Assembly (NCBI RefSeq): GCF_900240275.1
Contig: NZ_LT964761.1
Span: forward strand, 544,628 to 597,169
Source of the DNA: [Lactobacillus] timonensis
GTDB taxonomy: Bacteria; Bacillota; Bacilli; Lactobacillales; Lactobacillaceae
Length of the DNA stretch: 52,542 nucleotides
Reading direction: 5' to 3'
Part shown: one piece after another, positions 1 to 7,049 of the stretch
Position numbering within the stretch: the first letter of the stretch is position 1
Layout: each line of letters opens with the position of its first letter
Notes under the pieces: generated by a model
Told to the model about the DNA's origin: nothing
Databases searched by the model: none
Seen by the model: the letters and a program-made list of their open reading frames with translations, nothing else
Position numbers and translations under genes: made by a program

Positions 1-48
1 AGTAGTCTGAATCTTGGTAATTACTGAGTAACCTTAATTTTTCCGTCG

Positions 49-68
49 TTGAATATGTTCCTATTCAA
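49..68. repeat. short hairpin (7-bp inverted repeat)
   Basis: TTGAATA at 49-55 and TATTCAA at 62-68 form a 7-bp perfect stem around a 6-nt loop. It lies just before a larger inverted repeat and the recombinase remnant. It may be part of a mobile-element end; the sequence alone does not show which. Confidence 0.4.
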
Positions 69-72
69 AACA

Positions 73-120
73 CCCCCTAGAGATGACACTTTTATTATTT
101 AAAGTGTCAACCCTAAGGGG
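73..120. repeat. 20-bp imperfect inverted repeat beside the integrase remnant
   Basis: Arms at 73-92 and 101-120 pair at 17 of 20 positions around an 8-nt AT-only loop; the inner TGACACTTT/AAAGTGTCA half is perfect. The recombinase homology begins right after the right arm. This fits an insertion-sequence end or two abutted ends that broke the integrase gene, but no transposase is present in the window. A palindromic terminator is the alternative. Confidence 0.5.
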
Positions 121-375
121 TATTGTACGGCTCTTCCCATCGACCACTCATCACGATCGACACATCACCGAAAAGCAATTCTACAAAATTATGCACAAGA
201 CCGGCGACCTGCTCGGTATCGACTACCTGGGAACCCATACGATGCGGAAAACCGGTGCCTATCGAGTTTATGTCCAAACCAACTATAATATCGGCCTCGT
301 CCTGCAACTTCTCAACCATTCCAGCAAGCAATGACCCTCAAGTATCTCGGCCTGGACCAGGTCAACTTCGACTAG
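121..375 (+). pseudogene. tyrosine recombinase (phage/XerC-type integrase), C-terminal remnant, frameshifted
   Basis: Only the catalytic C-terminal part survives. It reads LFPSTTHHDRHITEKQFYKI, then GTHTMRKTGAYR (the HxxR box) and LLNHSS (the second His box). The open frame stops at 334, but the next frame continues from about 327 as AMTLKYLGLDQVNFD to a TAG at 373-375, which is how such integrases continue. One missing base near 325 explains this. The catalytic tyrosine is presumably the one in LKYLGL. The N-terminal arm-binding and core-binding domains are absent, replaced by inverted-repeat sequence. This is a dead relic of a prophage or integrative element, or the window begins inside a decayed element. 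Confidence 0.8.
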
Positions 376-395
376 GTCAGCTGCCACATATCACA

Positions 396-1274
396 TTAGT
401 CTTCATGAAACAACTTTCGCCGCAGCCGTTGACCAGTTGGTGTGCCGGCGATGCCACCCAAGCCGGTTTCCCGCAAGGCCGCCGGCATTGACCGGCCAAC
501 CCGGTTCATGGCAGCGATCACTTCATCGACCGGGATTTTGCTGGTGCATCCTGCCAGGGCCATGTCAGCTGAAATCAGGGCATTGCCCGCCCCAATGGCA
601 TTACGCTTAACGCATGGCACTTCCACCAGTCCGGCCACTGGATCGCACACCAACCCGAGTAGGTTCGCAAGGGCAATCGCTAAGGCATGACCCGACTGAA
701 CAGGGGTTCCGCCAGCAATTTCAACCGCCGCTGCAGCCGCCATCCCCGAGGCACTCCCCACTTCCGCCTGACAGCCACCGCTGGCACCCGCAATGCAGGC
801 GTTATTAGCAATAATAAGACCGTACGCCCCACCCGCAAAGAGGAAACGAACCTTTTGCTCGTGGGTGAGTTTCAACCGGTGGTCCAGCATCATAAGAACT
901 CCAGGCATCGTTCCTGACGAGCCGGCCGTTGGCGTAGCACAAATAATCCCCATCGCAGCGTTGACTTCGTTGGTAGCAATCGCATCTGCCACTGCCCCCA
1001 TCATCGCTTTACCGCTTAACGGCTGGTGGTTTTCGGCGTAGTTTTTGATCTTAACGGCCTCCCCGCCAGTCAACACCGTTGGGGAATGCACCCCTTCGCC
1101 ACTCTTACCACGGGCAACGGCATCCTCCATGACCCGGAGGTTTCGCTCCATCTTTTGCCAAATCACTTCCCGGCTAGCCCCGGAAGTCTCAATTTCTTGT
1201 TCAATCATCAGCTCCGACACTGGTTTATTGGTGACGGTAGCTGTGTCAATTAGCTCCTTGATTGACTGGTACAT
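396..1274 (-). CDS. sdaAA: L-serine dehydratase, iron-sulfur-dependent, alpha subunit
   Basis: This is the larger subunit of the two-gene [4Fe-4S] L-serine ammonia-lyase, which deaminates L-serine to pyruvate and ammonia in the cytosol. The 292-residue length matches the family. The Cys-containing stretches ICATPTAGSSGTMPGVL and CDPVAGLVEVPCVKRN, which carry cluster ligands, are both present, as is the glycine-rich GASGGCQAEVGSASGMAAAA. The gene starts 2 nt after the beta-subunit stop, so the two are co-transcribed. No disruption is visible. Identification is firm from motif content and from the partner gene. Confidence 0.95.
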   Translation of the reverse strand: MYQSIKELIDTATVTNKPVSELMIEQEIETSGASREVIWQKMERNLRVMEDAVARGKSGEGVHSPTVLTGGEAVKIKNYAENHQPLSGKAMMGAVADAIATNEVNAAMGIICATPTAGSSGTMPGVLMMLDHRLKLTHEQKVRFLFAGGAYGLIIANNACIAGASGGCQAEVGSASGMAAAAAVEIAGGTPVQSGHALAIALANLLGLVCDPVAGLVEVPCVKRNAIGAGNALISADMALAGCTSKIPVDEVIAAMNRVGRSMPAALRETGLGGIAGTPTGQRLRRKLFHED

Positions 1275-1276
1275 TG

Positions 1277-1957
1277 TTAATCCTCCGGTTGCATAAAAAT
1301 CAGGTCAGGGACAACCATTTTTAACCGCTCCATTACCTTGGGCGTCAACCGGTTTTTCAGGGTAAAGGCATAGACGGTCGCCCGCTTGCCCCGCGCTGTC
1401 TGTTGACTGGTGAATGGCGCCAGCTTATCAATCAACCTCATCAAACTAGTGTGAAGGCGGCTGTTTTGCCGGGTATCACGAAAAATAATGACCGGTAATT
1501 GCCCTGGTAGGTCAAATTCAACATCATTAAAGCGCAGGTGACGAATTTCAATTGTCCCGCCACCAATTGAACAACCAGTTACTTCCACGTTCAAACTGTG
1601 GTCCTGGTTGGCAAGCAGCAGGCGAGCCGTATTCGGATGGCCCACCGGGCTCGGAACATTTTCTTCAATAAAGGAAACCTTCATCCCACTAGTGCGCGCC
1701 ATCCGGGTGGCCATTGGCACTCGTCGGTCATCGGTCGCCATTCCCATCACCCCGGCGACGATGGCATAATCGGTGCCGTGACCCGCATGGGTATGGGCAA
1801 ACGATTCATAATAGTGGACCGTTAGTTCGGCCGGTGTTCCGCCAAAGACCGCCCGCGCCATCCGGCCAATTTGGACGGTCCCGGCTGTATGGGAACTCGA
1901 CGGGCCAATCATGATCGGCCCGATAATGTCAAAAACACTCTTATAGCGTTCGTTCAT
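1277..1957 (-). CDS. sdaAB: L-serine dehydratase, iron-sulfur-dependent, beta subunit
   Basis: Regulatory/beta subunit of the two-part L-serine dehydratase, 226 residues. The N-terminal half holds the typical SVFDIIGPIMIGPSSSHTAG motif, and the C-terminal part is an ACT-like region. It is first in the operon and is followed 2 nt later by the alpha subunit. A GGAGGA ribosome-binding site lies just upstream of the ATG, and a promoter reading the same way lies at 1981-2008. The GPSSSHTAG signature makes the call secure. Confidence 0.94.
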   Translation of the reverse strand: MNERYKSVFDIIGPIMIGPSSSHTAGTVQIGRMARAVFGGTPAELTVHYYESFAHTHAGHGTDYAIVAGVMGMATDDRRVPMATRMARTSGMKVSFIEENVPSPVGHPNTARLLLANQDHSLNVEVTGCSIGGGTIEIRHLRFNDVEFDLPGQLPVIIFRDTRQNSRLHTSLMRLIDKLAPFTSQQTARGKRATVYAFTLKNRLTPKVMERLKMVVPDLIFMQPED

Positions 1958-1980
1958 AATAATCTTCCTCCGCTTAGTTA

Positions 1981-2008
1981 ATTATACGGTGTTCTTTCCC
2001 AAGGACAA
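1981..2008 (-). promoter_or_regulatory. promoter of the sdaAB-sdaAA operon
   Basis: On the minus strand: TTGTCC (2008-2003), a 16-nt spacer and a perfect TATAAT (1986-1981), ending 23 nt before the sdaAB start codon. The -10 match is strong and the -35 moderate. Confidence 0.6.
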
Positions 2009-2059
2009 GCCCCGCATATCAATTCATTTTTTGAATGAGCAACCAATCGAAATAGGTAT

Positions 2060-2088
2060 TTTACATCATCAAATAAACTAACCATAAT
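2060..2088 (+). promoter_or_regulatory. promoter of the cupin / CMD pair
   Basis: TTTACA (2060-2065), 17-nt spacer, CATAAT (2083-2088), then an AAGGGGGA ribosome-binding site just before the ATG at 2120. A nearby TTCA/TGAA dyad around 2025-2036 could be a regulator site; that is only suggestive. Confidence 0.5.
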
Positions 2089-2119
2089 TAAGACAGAAAA
2101 ACTCAAGGGGGAATAACCA

Positions 2120-2541
2120 ATGGCAAACAACGAAACATCGGTCAAACACAATCTGTTTGGTTTTGGTGACAAAAACGTGGCTTTTGCGAAGTACTTTACC
2201 GGCACTAGTTACCTGAATGGTCTCGTTCAGCCGGACGATAATGTTGACGTCAATGTTTCCAACGTCAACTTCGAACCTGGCTGTCGCAACAACTGGCATA
2301 TTCACCACAACGGCTTCCAAATCTTACTTGTAACCGCCGGTGAAGGCTGGTACCAGGAAGAAGGCAAACCGAACCGGCCCAACTCTTGCATCCTGGTAAC
2401 GTGGTAGCCATCCACGAAGGAGTTAAGCACTGGCACGGTGCCACCAAGGATTCCTGGTTTTCCCACATTGCGATCACCAAGGGCACTAGCGAATGGTGTG
2501 AGGAAGTTAGTGACGAAGAGTACGCACAGTTAAGCAACTAG
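2120..2541 (+). pseudogene. cupin-domain protein, frameshifted
   Basis: A small cupin (metal-binding beta-barrel), related to the proteins often paired with carboxymuconolactone decarboxylases. The first cupin motif is visible as GCRNNWHIHHNGFQILLVTAG. The starting frame ends at 2407, while the second motif continues in another frame as VVAIHEGVKHWHGATKDSW, ending in a TAG at 2539-2541. The break is around 2370: the sequence AAACCGAACCGGCCCAA reads as AAACCGGCCCAA plus five extra bases. Removing them restores EGKPAQLLHPGNVVAIHEG. The gene is therefore disrupted by a 5-nt insertion or by an assembly error. The stop codon overlaps the ribosome-binding site of the next gene, so translation would normally be coupled. 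Confidence 0.85.
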
Positions 2542-2553
2542 GAGGTTTTGACA

Positions 2554-2874
2554 ATGGTAAAGAAACAAACTGCGGGCCGCGATCAACTAGGGGACTTTGC
2601 TCCCAAGTTTGCGGAATTAAACGACGATGTTTTGTTCGGTCAGGTTTGGTCACGGGAAAAAGAACTCAGCCCGCGTGACCGCAGTTTCTTGACGGTCACC
2701 GCGCTGATTACTAAGGGAGCGTTTGAACAACTACCGTACCATATGCAAACTGCCAAGCAAAACGGCATTAGCAAGGAAGAGATTGCCGAAATAATCACTC
2801 AGCTCGCCTTTTACGTTGGCTGGCCAAATGCTTGGTCGGCATTTAACGTTGCTAAAAAGGTATGGGCAGATTAG
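2554..2874 (+). CDS. carboxymuconolactone decarboxylase family protein
   Basis: A 106-residue all-helical protein of the CMD/AhpD superfamily. The sequence KELSPRDRSFLTVTALI followed by EEIAEIITQLAFYVGWPNAW is typical of the small YurZ-like members. The paired CxxC of true AhpD peroxidases is absent, so an alkylhydroperoxidase role is unlikely; the substrate is unknown. A TTG at 2548 lies only 2 nt from GGAGG (2541-2545), whereas the ATG at 2554 is 8 nt away, so the ATG is chosen. It is co-transcribed with the preceding cupin, a frequent pairing in lactobacilli. Confidence 0.85.
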   Translation: MVKKQTAGRDQLGDFAPKFAELNDDVLFGQVWSREKELSPRDRSFLTVTALITKGAFEQLPYHMQTAKQNGISKEEIAEIITQLAFYVGWPNAWSAFNVAKKVWAD

Positions 2875-2887
2875 TCAGTAGACACAA

Positions 2888-2925
2888 AACAGCCCCGCAA
2901 AAATCATGCGGAGCTGTTTTTTCTT
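2888..2925 (+). terminator. intrinsic terminator after the CMD gene
   Basis: Arms CAGCCCCGCA and TGCGGAGCTG form a stem with a small internal mismatch, followed by a T run. It lies between convergent genes, so it probably serves both. Confidence 0.75.
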
Positions 2926-2936
2926 ATCACTAATAA

Positions 2937-3818
2937 TTAGTAGTTACCAGGAGTAGCGATGTAATCATCAATCCCGTCCGGATTACCAGACCACTTAAAC
3001 TTGTCGTACCAAATTGCGTGCTTTTCTTCGTCCAGCTCGGCAATGGCTTCCATCTCATCGGCGTTCAGTTCAAAGTCAAAGATGTCCATGTTTTCCTTCA
3101 TCCGGGCAACGTGGGTCGTCTTCGGGATGACAACCAGTCCCTGCTGAAGTTCCCACCGAAGTTCGACCTGGGCAACCGTCTTCTTGTACTTCTCAGCGAT
3201 CTTCTTAATGACTGGGTTGTCCAGTAACTTACCGTTACCCAGTGGTGACCATGCTTCTAACTGGATCTGGTGGTTTTGGCAAAAAGCCACCGTCTCCGGC
3301 TGGTGAATCCGCGGGTTAAATTCAATCTGGTTGACCATTGGCGCAGTAATGGCCTTATCCATCAGCTTCGTCATGTGTTCAACATCGAAGTTGCAAACCC
3401 CGATGGCACGTGCTTGCCCTTCTTCATAGATTGCTTGCAGGGCCCGCCAGCTTTCGTTGTACTTGTTATAAACTGGCCAGTGTAGCAAGAGCAGGTCAAC
3501 GTAGTCCGTCTGCAGACGTTCCAGTTGTTCATTAAAGGCCATCCGGACGCGGTTGTAGTCGCCCTGGTCGCCATTGAAAATCTTGGTCGTCAAAAAGACG
3601 TCTTGCCGCTTGAGTCCGTTCTTCTTCAGCCCCTGGGCAAGTCCTTCACCAACACCAATTTCGTTACCGTACTGCTTGGCCGTATCGATCAAACGATAGC
3701 CATTACTCAGGGCATCCTCTACCATTTGACGAGCTTCGTCGTTAGTCGACTTCCAGACACCTAGCCCCACTTTCGGCATTTTGACGCCATTACTCAATGT
3801 TACTATTTGTTTCTCCAT
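2937..3818 (-). CDS. aldo/keto reductase
   Basis: NAD(P)H-dependent carbonyl reductase of the AKR family, cytosolic (beta/alpha)8 barrel, 293 residues. The catalytic tetrad is visible: Asp and Tyr in YRLIDTAKQYGNE, Lys in TTKIF and His in LLLHWPVYN. The C-terminal cofactor-binding stretch VVIPKTTHVARMKEN is present. It resembles the 2,5-diketo-D-gluconate/glyoxal reductase group, but the substrate cannot be told. An in-frame GTG at 3827 overlaps the AAGAGGTG ribosome-binding site, so the ATG at 3818 is used. It appears monocistronic. Confidence 0.92.
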   Translation of the reverse strand: MEKQIVTLSNGVKMPKVGLGVWKSTNDEARQMVEDALSNGYRLIDTAKQYGNEIGVGEGLAQGLKKNGLKRQDVFLTTKIFNGDQGDYNRVRMAFNEQLERLQTDYVDLLLLHWPVYNKYNESWRALQAIYEEGQARAIGVCNFDVEHMTKLMDKAITAPMVNQIEFNPRIHQPETVAFCQNHQIQLEAWSPLGNGKLLDNPVIKKIAEKYKKTVAQVELRWELQQGLVVIPKTTHVARMKENMDIFDFELNADEMEAIAELDEEKHAIWYDKFKWSGNPDGIDDYIATPGNY

Positions 3819-3976
3819 TCCAAACACCTCTTATATTTTCAAGTATACCATTTTAGCGAAGTAAACTGTTGGACAAGGCCTTGCGTCTTCTTTCACAACC
3901 CTGATCCCTTAAGGTTAACTAACCTGGCTTAGCCACAAAATAATTATTGTGAAATAATGAGCGACAATTCAGTGTC

Positions 3977-3988
3977 GTAAACGTTTAC
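3977..3988. promoter_or_regulatory. LacI-type operator / cre-like site A
   Basis: GTAAACGTTTAC, a perfect 12-bp palindrome, upstream of the promoter of the MFS transporter. It matches site B (4041-4054) and the sites beside the LacI-family regulator at 10605-10650. Its centre is 65 bp from that of site B, about six helical turns. Confidence 0.75.
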
Positions 3989-3997
3989 AAAAAGTCC

Positions 3998-4025
3998 TTG
4001 AAAATTTGTCAAAAGGTGCTAATAT
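3998..4025 (+). promoter_or_regulatory. promoter of the MFS sugar transporter
   Basis: TTGAAA (3998-4003), 16-nt spacer, TAATAT (4020-4025). It lies between operators A and B, an arrangement suited to repression by looping or by blocking initiation. Confidence 0.6.
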
Positions 4026-4040
4026 TTGAAGTGTATTAAA

Positions 4041-4054
4041 TGTAAACGTTTACA
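4041..4054. promoter_or_regulatory. LacI-type operator site B
   Basis: TGTAAACGTTTACA, a perfect 14-bp palindrome just downstream of the -10 box at 4020-4025. It is nearly the same word as the site in front of the GH31 glucosidase at 10637-10650. Confidence 0.8.
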
Positions 4055-4141
4055 AAAAGCGACGTTCTTTGTGATCTTATTAGCCACCAGATGTTCCTGC
4101 TGGCTAACGAGATAGCTGCTATTATTCGATGGAGTGTAATT

Positions 4142-5542
4142 ATGGATATGTCACATCAGGGGCAGCAAAAACCCCACGTTGAGTCCCACCAGACAAAACG
4201 GGTGGACCTGGACGCCGGACTACCAGATTTGTCCAAGCGGGTTATTTTTGCCATTACCTTTGGTTTCTTAGGAATTAACATGGGGTTCTCGCTGCAGAGT
4301 TCCCAAATGAGCCGGATTTTTCAGTCTATCGGTGCTAACCCTAACACCCTCGGCTTCTTCTTTATTTTCCCACCATTAATGGGGATGATCGTCCAGCCAC
4401 TGATTGGGAAATACTCTGACCGCACGTGGAACCGCTTTGGTCGGCGGATGCCATACCTGCTGTTTGGTGCCCCAATCGCATCCCTAGTACTGTTAATGCT
4501 GCCATTCTCTGGTTCACTGGGCTTTGGCTACGGTTCAATGGCCGCAATGGTCTTTGCCGCCTTTGCCGTTTGTTTCATGGACCTGTTCAACAACATCTGT
4601 ATGCAACCATTCCGCATGATTGTCGGGGACATGGTCAATAACAAGCAGAAGAACTTTGCTTGGTCATGGCAGCAGATCTTCTTTAACACTGGTGGTATTT
4701 TGGCCTCTCTGATGCCGTTTATCTTTACGGCCTTTGGGATGCACAACACCGCCAAGAAGGGTGTCGTCCCGAACACTGTCATCTGGGCCTACATCGTTGC
4801 CGCTGCAGTTTTGTTCTTAACTAGTATGTGGACCGTCTTCAACGTCAAGGAATACGATCCAGCAACGTACGCTAAGTACCACGGGATTGACCCGGCCGCT
4901 AACAAAAAGTCGGTCTCCCTGTGGCACTTACTGAAGACTGCCCCAAAGGCTTTCTACGAAATTTGTCTGGTTCAGTTCTTCAGTTGGGTCGGCGTTATGT
5001 ACGTCTGGACTTACTCTACCGGGACGCTGGCCAAGAACGTTTGGCGCACCACTAACCCAACGAGCGCTGGTTTCCAGGCCGCTGGTAACTGGTACGGTGT
5101 CTTAACTGCCATTCTCAGTGTGGCCGGTATTTGCTGGGGCTTCCTCTACTCCAAGTCCAAGTCCAACTCACGTAAGCAGTGGTACGCACTGGGCTTAACC
5201 CTTGGTGGTGTCGGCCTGATCATGGTTTCCCTGGCTCACAGCCAAGCACTGACTGTTTTGGCCTTTATTCTCTTCGGAATTTCCTACTTTACCGTTCACA
5301 CCATCCCGTTCACCCTGCTGACATCTTCACTTAACGGCGAAAACGAAGGGGCCTACATGGGCTTATTCAACATCGGTATCTGCCTGCCACAAATCGTTGC
5401 TTCCCTGCTCAGTTTTATCATCTTCCCGATGACTGGCAAGAACCAACCAACGATGATGCTGATCGCTGGCATTTCCATGCTGATCGGTGCCGTTGCGGTT
5501 CACCAGATTCACGAAGGTGTCGCAGCGCACGAAGTTAAATAA
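4142..5542 (+). CDS. MFS sugar transporter, SLC45/GPH-like (probable alpha-glucoside uptake)
   Basis: A 466-residue, 12-helix permease of the major facilitator superfamily, cytoplasmic membrane. The N-terminus reads KRVIFAITFGFLGINMGFSL. The loop-2/3 motif LIGKYSDRTWNRFGRRMPYL is characteristic of the SLC45/GPH-like sugar porters. The start is the ATG at 4142, eight nt after GGAG; an in-frame ATG at 4091 lacks a ribosome-binding site. Two copies of the operator found by the LacI regulator and GH31 glucosidase (9566-13047) flank its promoter. I infer uptake of maltose, isomaltose or a related alpha-glucoside for that enzyme. The substrate is not shown by sequence. Confidence 0.88.
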   Translation: MDMSHQGQQKPHVESHQTKRVDLDAGLPDLSKRVIFAITFGFLGINMGFSLQSSQMSRIFQSIGANPNTLGFFFIFPPLMGMIVQPLIGKYSDRTWNRFGRRMPYLLFGAPIASLVLLMLPFSGSLGFGYGSMAAMVFAAFAVCFMDLFNNICMQPFRMIVGDMVNNKQKNFAWSWQQIFFNTGGILASLMPFIFTAFGMHNTAKKGVVPNTVIWAYIVAAAVLFLTSMWTVFNVKEYDPATYAKYHGIDPAANKKSVSLWHLLKTAPKAFYEICLVQFFSWVGVMYVWTYSTGTLAKNVWRTTNPTSAGFQAAGNWYGVLTAILSVAGICWGFLYSKSKSNSRKQWYALGLTLGGVGLIMVSLAHSQALTVLAFILFGISYFTVHTIPFTLLTSSLNGENEGAYMGLFNIGICLPQIVASLLSFIIFPMTGKNQPTMMLIAGISMLIGAVAVHQIHEGVAAHEVK

Positions 5543-5563
5543 TGATCTCTAAGTAATTAGAAA

Positions 5564-5598
5564 GGGCTTGAACCGCCACTGGTTCAAGCCCCTTTTTT
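5564..5598 (+). terminator. intrinsic terminator after the MFS transporter
   Basis: GGGCTTGAACC (5564-5574) pairs perfectly with GGTTCAAGCCC (5581-5591) over 11 bp, followed by TTTTTT. The gene downstream is convergent. Confidence 0.92.
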
Positions 5599-5610
5599 CT
5601 CTGCGATTGT

Positions 5611-6468
5611 TTAAGCGTGATAATGGGCACGGAGATAGTCTTCCATTGCCAACGGTTCCTCACCAGTCAAGCGATGGTAGTCATCACTCGTTTCCGCCAA
5701 GAGGCCCATACCGCCAGCAGCATACATGGAAGCCAGTTTAGCCCCGCCGTCATCAGGGTAAAGTTTTCCAAATTCTTCAACCGTCACTGGTTGATAGCCG
5801 ATGTGCTTCCCGGTAACTTTCGACATTAGTTTTCCTAGCTCCACCATGTTGTAATTTCTTGTCATTGAAAGAAGGTAGCTTTGACCATGATCGCGCATCA
5901 TCGGCTGGACCGCTAAACTAGCGATCGCCCTCGCACTGTCCTCGCGGCTAATAAAACTCAGTGCGTGGTCACCAACTGGATAAATCAGGTTGCCACGTTC
6001 GACAAGTTCCGGCAAATACGGTACGAGCGGATCAGCATAAAGTGAATTACGGACGTAGGCATAATTCAGCCCGCTACCTGCAAGTCGTCGGGGAACATAA
6101 GCGTAAAACGGGGACATTTGGAATGGGTTATTGCCCTGGTCAGCAAAGAAGCTCACAAAAATAAAACTGTCGACGTGGTTACGCTTTGCCCCCGCCAAAA
6201 CGTTCTCAAATTCCTGAACCCGCCGTACCAAATTATAGGTAATGCTGGGAATGTAAATTAAAACATCAACATCGGTTAAACTGTGATCAATGGAACCCTG
6301 GTCAAAGTAGTCCAAGTGGGAAACCTCAACCTGCTTACCATCGAATAACTTGCCTTTTTCTATGCTATGGACACCCGCCCGTAGTTGTCCGCCAACAATC
6401 AAGTTTGATAATTGCCGGACCACCCGTTGTCCCAGGTGACCACTAGCACCAGTTACCAAGTATCTCAT
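5611..6468 (-). CDS. NmrA/QorB-like NAD(P)-binding oxidoreductase
   Basis: An atypical short-chain dehydrogenase of 285 residues. The N-terminal Rossmann motif is clear: RYLVTGASGHLGQRVVRQL. Members include quinone oxidoreductase 2 (QorB), which uses NADPH, and NmrA-like redox sensors. Its start overlaps the stop of the upstream Rrf2 regulator by 4 nt (ATGA type), so the two are translationally coupled. An Rrf2 gene followed by an NmrA-like gene resembles the ywnA-ywnB pair of Bacillus, suggesting a role in a redox or electrophile response. The substrate is unknown. Confidence 0.85.
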   Translation of the reverse strand: MRYLVTGASGHLGQRVVRQLSNLIVGGQLRAGVHSIEKGKLFDGKQVEVSHLDYFDQGSIDHSLTDVDVLIYIPSITYNLVRRVQEFENVLAGAKRNHVDSFIFVSFFADQGNNPFQMSPFYAYVPRRLAGSGLNYAYVRNSLYADPLVPYLPELVERGNLIYPVGDHALSFISREDSARAIASLAVQPMMRDHGQSYLLSMTRNYNMVELGKLMSKVTGKHIGYQPVTVEEFGKLYPDDGGAKLASMYAAGGMGLLAETSDDYHRLTGEEPLAMEDYLRAHYHA

Positions 6469-6905
6469 TGTTTTTTCTCCTTCTTTTCATGTGCGACCAA
6501 GATGTCGTTAATGACGTCATCCAACGTAATCCGTGCCAAGCGTCCCATGGCGGCATTTTGGACCTCTTGATAGTAATTGCTAAGCACCTTTTGAATGTTG
6601 CCACCGACAATACATTGTGGATTGGTTTTGTCGTCAACAGTAAATAATTTCTTATTTCCTTCAACCGCGTAATAAACATCTAGCAAGCTGATTTGGTCCG
6701 GGCTTTTCGATAAATGCGGGTTAGGAGAACCCTGGACGGTCGTGATAATGCCTGCTTTCTGAAGCGCAACCATAATGCGGCGGACCACCACTGGCGAAGT
6801 CATGACGCTGGCAGCGATGTTTTCACTAGATAGTTTGGTCTGCTGATAAATGTTTAAATAGGCCAGGATATGAATCGCATCACTATAACGGGTGGAGATT
6901 TTCAA
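6465..6905 (-). CDS. Rrf2-family transcriptional regulator
   Basis: A 146-residue winged-helix regulator. It starts KISTRYSDAIHILAYLNIY and has the HTH stretch LSSENIAASVMTSPVVVRRIM. Only one cysteine is present (NPQCIVGGNIQ), not the three that bind an Fe-S cluster in IscR/NsrR, so a single-Cys or YwnA-like sensor is more likely. The start codon is TTG at 6905, set by GGAGG eight nt upstream. The gene is divergent from the ABC transporter at 7050. Two 19-bp dyads in the shared spacer (6951-6969 and 7017-7035) overlap or abut both promoters, so it probably represses itself and the transporter. Confidence 0.9.
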   Translation of the reverse strand: MKISTRYSDAIHILAYLNIYQQTKLSSENIAASVMTSPVVVRRIMVALQKAGIITTVQGSPNPHLSKSPDQISLLDVYYAVEGNKKLFTVDDKTNPQCIVGGNIQKVLSNYYQEVQNAAMGRLARITLDDVINDILVAHEKKEKKQ

Positions 6906-6934
6906 CTTGTTTGCCTCCCATCTTTTTGTTTTAT

Positions 6935-6963
6935 AATATACCCCGACTATTGTAATTTATCAA
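6935..6963 (-). promoter_or_regulatory. promoter of the Rrf2-NmrA operon
   Basis: Minus strand: TTGATA (6963-6958), 17-nt spacer, TATATT (6940-6935). The -35 box lies inside dyad 1, which fits autorepression. Confidence 0.6.
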
Positions 6964-6969
6964 GTTACA
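6951..6969. promoter_or_regulatory. putative Rrf2 operator 1
   Basis: TGTAATTTATCAAGTTACA, an imperfect 19-bp dyad that fits TGTAAYTTATYAARTTACA, shared with operator 2 at 7017-7035. The centres are 66 bp apart. Confidence 0.6.
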
Positions 6970-6984
6970 GCTACGGCATTTATA

Positions 6985-7013
6985 TTGACAATTTTTGGGC
7001 AATGATTTACTCT
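6985..7013 (+). promoter_or_regulatory. promoter of the osmoprotectant ABC operon
   Basis: TTGACA (6985-6990), 17-nt spacer, TACTCT (7008-7013). The predicted start of transcription falls inside operator 2. Confidence 0.6.
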
Positions 7014-7016
7014 TAG

Positions 7017-7035
7017 CGTAACTTATTAAATTACA
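7017..7035. promoter_or_regulatory. putative Rrf2 operator 2
   Basis: CGTAACTTATTAAATTACA matches 18 of 19 positions of the shared dyad consensus and covers the likely +1 of the ABC operon, a classic repressor position. Confidence 0.6.
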
Positions 7036-7049
7036 TCAGGGAGGAAACA

